The notes under the pieces: model-generated | Told to the model about the DNA's origin: nothing | Seen by the model: the letters and a program-made list of their open reading frames with translations, nothing else | Databases searched by the model: none | Part shown: piece after piece, positions 6,912 through 9,436 of the stretch | Position numbering within the stretch: the first letter of the stretch is position 1 | How the letters are laid out: each line of letters begins with the position of its first letter | Program-made: the position numbers and the translations under genes | NCBI GenBank assembly: GCA_013298675.1 | Contig: JAAFIJ010000079.1 | Location: 1 to 9,436 of the forward strand | Source: Rhodobacterales bacterium | Lineage (GTDB): Bacteria > Pseudomonadota > Alphaproteobacteria > Rhodobacterales > Rhodobacteraceae | Reading direction: 5' to 3' | Length of the DNA stretch: 9,436 bases

Positions 6912-7189
6912 GCGAGCCAGTACCGCATTCCAGCTGGATTGGGCGGGATCTGCCGCCGATCCGGCGTGACGGCAAGGAGTACTTCCTGATCGGACACCGT
7001 GGTGCGCTGTACCTCATCCACAACAAGTGCCCACATCGCGGCGGGTCGCTGAAATTCGGCTATATTGATGCGCACAACCGCATCGTTTGCCCGCTGCACC
7101 ACAATGCTTTCCCAATTGAACACTTGGTCAGGCAGCCCAGCACGCTGCGACTGGACGAATGCTCTGTCATAAAAGGGAGGGGCCAATGA
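6908..7189 (+). CDS. small Rieske-type [2Fe-2S] ferredoxin
   Basis: A soluble 93-aa protein with the two Rieske half-motifs: Cys41-Pro-His43-Arg-Gly-Gly, and after 17 residues Cys61-Pro-Leu-His64. These ligate a [2Fe-2S] cluster with two Cys and two His, and together with IGHRGALYLIHNKC (from residue 28) fit the Rieske ferredoxin fold. The second box reads CPLHHNAFPI rather than the common CPWHGWRF, and only about 29 residues follow it, so it is on the short side (often 100-110). The start ATG (6908) is chosen because it forms ATGA with the stop of the diiron gene and has GGAGG at 6896-6900. A longer frame back to 6839 lies wholly inside that gene. Its likely role is to pass electrons to the preceding diiron enzyme. 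No ferredoxin reductase is in the window. Confidence 0.88.
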   Translation: MSEPVPHSSWIGRDLPPIRRDGKEYFLIGHRGALYLIHNKCPHRGGSLKFGYIDAHNRIVCPLHHNAFPIEHLVRQPSTLRLDECSVIKGRGQ

Positions 7190-7770
7190 GTGTCGTCACA
7201 AGCTTGCTGCACGAGGGTGGCGAAGTGAAGCTTGCCAATATCGTCACGCTGGCGCGGCTGGCATCGATTCTGCCAATCCTTCTGTTGCTTGCCAACAGCC
7301 ACGCGGTGATGGCGCTTGTGCTCTATTGTGTCGCGGCGCTGACGGACATGCTTGATGGTTGGCTGGCGCGGCGCAGCGCCCGCGCATCGGAATTCGGTGC
7401 GCGCCTCGATGGGGTGGTCGACAACATTTTCTCGATGGCTTTGTTGCCAATCCTTTTGCTGGCGTTTCCCGGGCTCTTTGACCGGCATCCCATTGCCCTG
7501 ATCGTTCTATTTGCGGGGCCACTTCTGTACCTGTTCGTCGCGAAACTCTGGACTCGATCGCTGATGATGTTCCACTTCCTGTCGGCCAAGGTGGGTGCGC
7601 TTTTGCTCTTTGCGCTTTGGCCCGCGATCTGGGTGACTGGCTGGGAAGGATTAGTGCCTGTCGCAGCGTTCGTTGTCGGTGCAAGTCGCCTTGAGCAACT
7701 ACTTTTCATTTGGAGGGGAGGCACCACACAAGATGCCCGACACGGTTTCGTAAGATTGGAGCGGACATGA
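7186..7770 (+). CDS. CDP-alcohol phosphotransferase (CDP-alcohol phosphatidyltransferase family), integral membrane
   Basis: A 194-aa membrane protein. The family catalytic motif is complete: Asp54-x2-Asp57-Gly58-x2-Ala61-Arg62, then 8 residues, Gly71-x3-Asp75-x3-Asp79. These aspartates bind the metals and CDP and provide the base for attack by the acceptor alcohol. KLANIVTLARLASILPILLLL (from residue 15) is the typical first helix, and hydrophobic segments follow near 41-53, 81-96, 103-121, 133-150 and 155-168, giving about six helices. Members move a phospho-alcohol (phosphatidyl, phospho-inositol, glycerol- or ribitol-phosphate type) from a CDP carrier to an acceptor. The sequence alone does not say which. 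The start ATG (7186) overlaps the Rieske stop as ATGA and has GGGAGGGG just upstream (7175-7182); a longer frame from 7159 is rejected. Its stop overlaps the next gene by ATGA. Placement inside a redox/nucleotide-type operon is unusual for a phospholipid enzyme. Confidence 0.9.
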   Translation: MSVVTSLLHEGGEVKLANIVTLARLASILPILLLLANSHAVMALVLYCVAALTDMLDGWLARRSARASEFGARLDGVVDNIFSMALLPILLLAFPGLFDRHPIALIVLFAGPLLYLFVAKLWTRSLMMFHFLSAKVGALLLFALWPAIWVTGWEGLVPVAAFVVGASRLEQLLFIWRGGTTQDARHGFVRLERT

Positions 7771-8909
7771 ATGTCCACCCTGATAAAGCCGCGCTTGTGA
7801 CGCCGCTTGACTGGACCGCTGAAACGCCGGCTGCGCGTGGTCCGATTGTCGCAAACGGTCCGCATGCAAACGCGATAGGCGTGCATGCCGGGGCGTATGC
7901 GCCTTACCGCGCTCTGGCCGTCGCGACGGGCGCTCTTGGGCCAGAGCATCGCCCTGATCTCACTGCCACGGATCCGGTGGTCACGATCGGCCCCTATCCG
8001 ACATGGCGCAAACCCTTCGCCACAATGGACCGCTTTGGCCATATGGTGAACAATGCTTTCGCAAAGGACATTCGCGCGGGCATTGACGTCCGTCCCAGCA
8101 TCGCCATTGCGGCGGGCGAACTGCGCTTTCCTGAAATCGTCGAGGCTCTTGGCGCGGGCCGTTTGCACGCAGACGGCAAGGTGCTTGACCGCGCCGGCAC
8201 CATCCATGTGACCAAGATTGCGATTGAACCCGTCTGGCACCTGCCGACTCTCGCAATCCGGTTGGGCATCGGTGACGCTCTGTTGCGCCGCGCGCTGGTG
8301 GAGCAGACCGGTGGCATGTATCCGGCGCTGGTGGAAAGACCCGAGATCGAGGTTTTCCTGCCGCCCATAGGCGGCACCAGCGTTTATATCTTCGGCGATC
8401 CGTCCCGACTTGGCACCAACGCGCCGGTGACCTGTCGTTTGCATGATGAATGCAACGGCTCGGATGTCTTTGGCTCTGACATCTGTACCTGCCGTCCTTA
8501 TCTGGCTTTCGGGATAGAATCCTGCATCCGGGGCGCCCAAGCGGGGGGCGTCGGAATCCTGAGTTACAATCGCAAAGAGGGACGAGCCTTGGGCGAAGTG
8601 GTGAAATACCTCGTCTACAACGCTCGCCCGCGCGCTGCCTGCGGCGACAGAGAAGAAGATTACTTCGCGCGAACCAAAGCAGTCGCGGGGGTAGAGGATA
8701 TGCGCTTTCAGTCGCTGGCGACCGATCCGCTGACTTGGCTCGGCGTGCGCCGCATCGACAGTTGGGCCTCGATGAGCAACCTAAAAAGTGATGCACTGCG
8801 CGATGCGGGGATCGAAATCGGCCAACATCTTGTCATTCCCGACGCGATGGTGCCCGACCGCGCGCGTGTGGAAATCAGCGCTAAAAAGGCGGCAGGTTAC
8901 TTTTCCTGA
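7767..8909 (+). CDS. GTP cyclohydrolase II-like protein of the long Urc1 type
   Basis: A 380-aa protein with a GTP cyclohydrolase II domain at about 215-380 behind a roughly 210-residue N-terminal region. Compared with E. coli RibA as I remember it, zinc-site residues Cys229-x10-Cys240-x-Cys242 (HDECNGSDVFGSDICTC) align with Cys54/65/67. NRKEGRALG matches RQEGRNIG, Tyr284 aligns with Tyr105, and Asp311 and Arg313 (EDMRF) with Asp126 and Arg128. The catalytic set thus looks complete. The N-terminal half contains VTKIAIEPVWHLP (148-160), EQTGGMYPALVERPEIEVFLP (about 179-199) and GGTSVYIFGDP, which I associate with the Urc1 group acting in the URC uracil-degradation route rather than with riboflavin RibA. 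It could act on a uridine or guanosine nucleotide. The ATG (7767) overlaps the previous stop by ATGA and has GGAG at 7757-7760; a frame from 7710 is a shadow extension. It is the last gene of the operon. Domain call is firm; Urc1 subfamily and substrate are less sure. Confidence 0.88.
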   Translation: MNVHPDKAALVTPLDWTAETPAARGPIVANGPHANAIGVHAGAYAPYRALAVATGALGPEHRPDLTATDPVVTIGPYPTWRKPFATMDRFGHMVNNAFAKDIRAGIDVRPSIAIAAGELRFPEIVEALGAGRLHADGKVLDRAGTIHVTKIAIEPVWHLPTLAIRLGIGDALLRRALVEQTGGMYPALVERPEIEVFLPPIGGTSVYIFGDPSRLGTNAPVTCRLHDECNGSDVFGSDICTCRPYLAFGIESCIRGAQAGGVGILSYNRKEGRALGEVVKYLVYNARPRAACGDREEDYFARTKAVAGVEDMRFQSLATDPLTWLGVRRIDSWASMSNLKSDALRDAGIEIGQHLVIPDAMVPDRARVEISAKKAAGYFS

Positions 8910-8937
8910 CCCGGGGGTTGGCCCAGTCCGTAGCCAG

Positions 8938-9436
8938 TCACGGGCAGGCCAGCGCGAAGGGAATAGGGATGCGGACGAGGTGATAAAAAAAGTGCAAAGC
9001 GGTCATCACATGCGCCGATGCCGCAAATCCGGTCAAGAGCTGCATAGTCACCTCGAATGCGCCCGAACCGCTTGGCGAAAAGCTGATACTGACGGCAAGG
9101 ACGTAAGCATCAATAAAGACTGGAATGGTCCGATCAGCAGAAGCTGGCAACAAAGCCTCAAAACGCAGCGGCGGCCAGCAAAGGCAATGTCAAACCAACG
9201 AGCGTTTGTGTGAGCGCAAGTGGGGGTTCGCAATTAGGATCCGCCATTGGTGCAACTGCTGGACCTGCTTGCCCTGCCGATCATCAAAAGCACACCCCGC
9301 AAAACTTAATACTGTCACCCCACTTCTCGCAGAATCGCTGGAGCGACCCCGAAAAGGCCCACAGTATCGCCTGGGTGAAAAAGTCCGAAAACCGACAACG
9401 ATGCCCGTGACCGCAAGCCAGAACGCCGCTCGTTGA
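8938..9436 (-). pseudogene. decayed membrane protein gene, resembling lysylphosphatidylglycerol synthase TM / UPF0104 (YbhN-like)
   Basis: On the minus strand, hydrophobic protein-like pieces alternate between two frames with several stops. They include AAFWLAVTGIVVGFRTF near 9430-9380, FTQAILWAFSGS in the neighbouring frame, and LVGLTLPLLAAAAF near 9210-9170. A last open stretch from 9153 to the TGA at 8938 carries SISFSPSGSGAFEVTMQLLTG (residues 22-42) and HLVRIPIPFALA. The SFSP..GSGAFE block resembles the SPTPGGxGxxE turn near the C-terminus of UPF0104 membrane proteins, which transport or modify lipids; it looks a few residues shorter. No continuous gene remains, so it is read as a pseudogene entering from the right edge and convergent with the five-gene operon. 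The family call rests on one motif and general hydrophobicity. Confidence 0.4.

Noticed and set aside
7323..8540. 405-codon open frame on the minus strand
   Set aside because: It lies opposite the CDP-alcohol phosphotransferase and cyclohydrolase genes, which have complete family motifs. The translation is Arg/Ala-rich with no recognisable domain, typical of antisense frames in GC-rich DNA.
5059..8909. reading the operon as a riboflavin biosynthesis operon
   Set aside because: Only a RibD_C domain and a divergent cyclohydrolase II are present. DHBP synthase, lumazine synthase, riboflavin synthase, the RibD deaminase and an FMN riboswitch are all missing.
8910..8975. possible terminator after the cyclohydrolase gene (TGGCCC ... 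GGGCAGGCCA)
   Set aside because: The arms are bulged and far apart, and the only A/T-rich run (TGATAAAAAAAG) is further away and in the wrong form for a U-tract on the plus strand.
1..9436. CRISPR arrays, tRNA or rRNA genes, replication origins
   Set aside because: No regularly spaced repeats, tRNA-like cloverleaf or rRNA segments were noticed on either strand.

Overview
The window looks like alphaproteobacterial DNA, most likely from a Rhodobacterales (Roseobacter/Paracoccus-like) genome. This is inferred from the fairly high GC content, the phnD-phnC-phnE-phnM gene order, the HGDAFERQ form of PhnM, and the protein flavour of the right-hand genes. No rRNA, tRNA or housekeeping gene is present to fix the taxon.

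Left part (1-3648, all minus strand): a phosphonate uptake and degradation operon. Read 5'->3' on the minus strand it is phnD (periplasmic binding protein), phnC (ATPase), phnE (permease) and phnM (diphosphatase of the C-P lyase pathway), with phnM running off the left edge. phnC/phnE and phnE/phnM overlap by ATGA. Upstream of phnD (3699-3738) lie four degenerate copies of a Pho half-site spaced exactly 11 bp apart, a candidate PhoB operator.

Middle part (3946-5058): a broken IS3-family insertion sequence remnant (3946 to about 4477), which has a strong Shine-Dalgarno in front of an ATC instead of ATG, a probable 40-nt insertion that shifts the frame, and loss of most of orfB. About 580 bp follow in which no gene can be supported. 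The remnant separates the phn operon from the right-hand cluster.

Right part (5059-8909, plus strand): five genes joined by four consecutive ATGA stop/start overlaps, so almost certainly one translationally coupled operon. They are (1) a stand-alone RibD C-terminal-type reductase, (2) a 400-aa heme-oxygenase-like diiron oxidase/oxygenase (HDO) with a full set of candidate metal ligands, (3) a 93-aa Rieske [2Fe-2S] ferredoxin, (4) a CDP-alcohol phosphotransferase with a perfect family motif, and (5) a GTP-cyclohydrolase-II-like enzyme of the long type resembling Urc1 of the URC uracil-catabolic pathway. I know of no described pathway with this combination. It is not a riboflavin operon (no ribB, ribE, ribH or RibD deaminase domain) and not a canonical URC operon (no Urc4 or UPRT in the window). 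The parts suggest ring-opening or remodelling of a pyrimidine or purine nucleotide, a reduction, an O2-dependent diiron step fed by the Rieske protein, and transfer of a phospho-alcohol at the membrane. That pathway is inference; the domain identities and the coupling are seen in the sequence.

Right edge (8938-9436, minus strand): a decayed gene in several frames. Its best-preserved piece resembles the C-terminal part of lysylphosphatidylglycerol synthase TM / UPF0104 (YbhN-like) membrane proteins. It is convergent with the five-gene operon.
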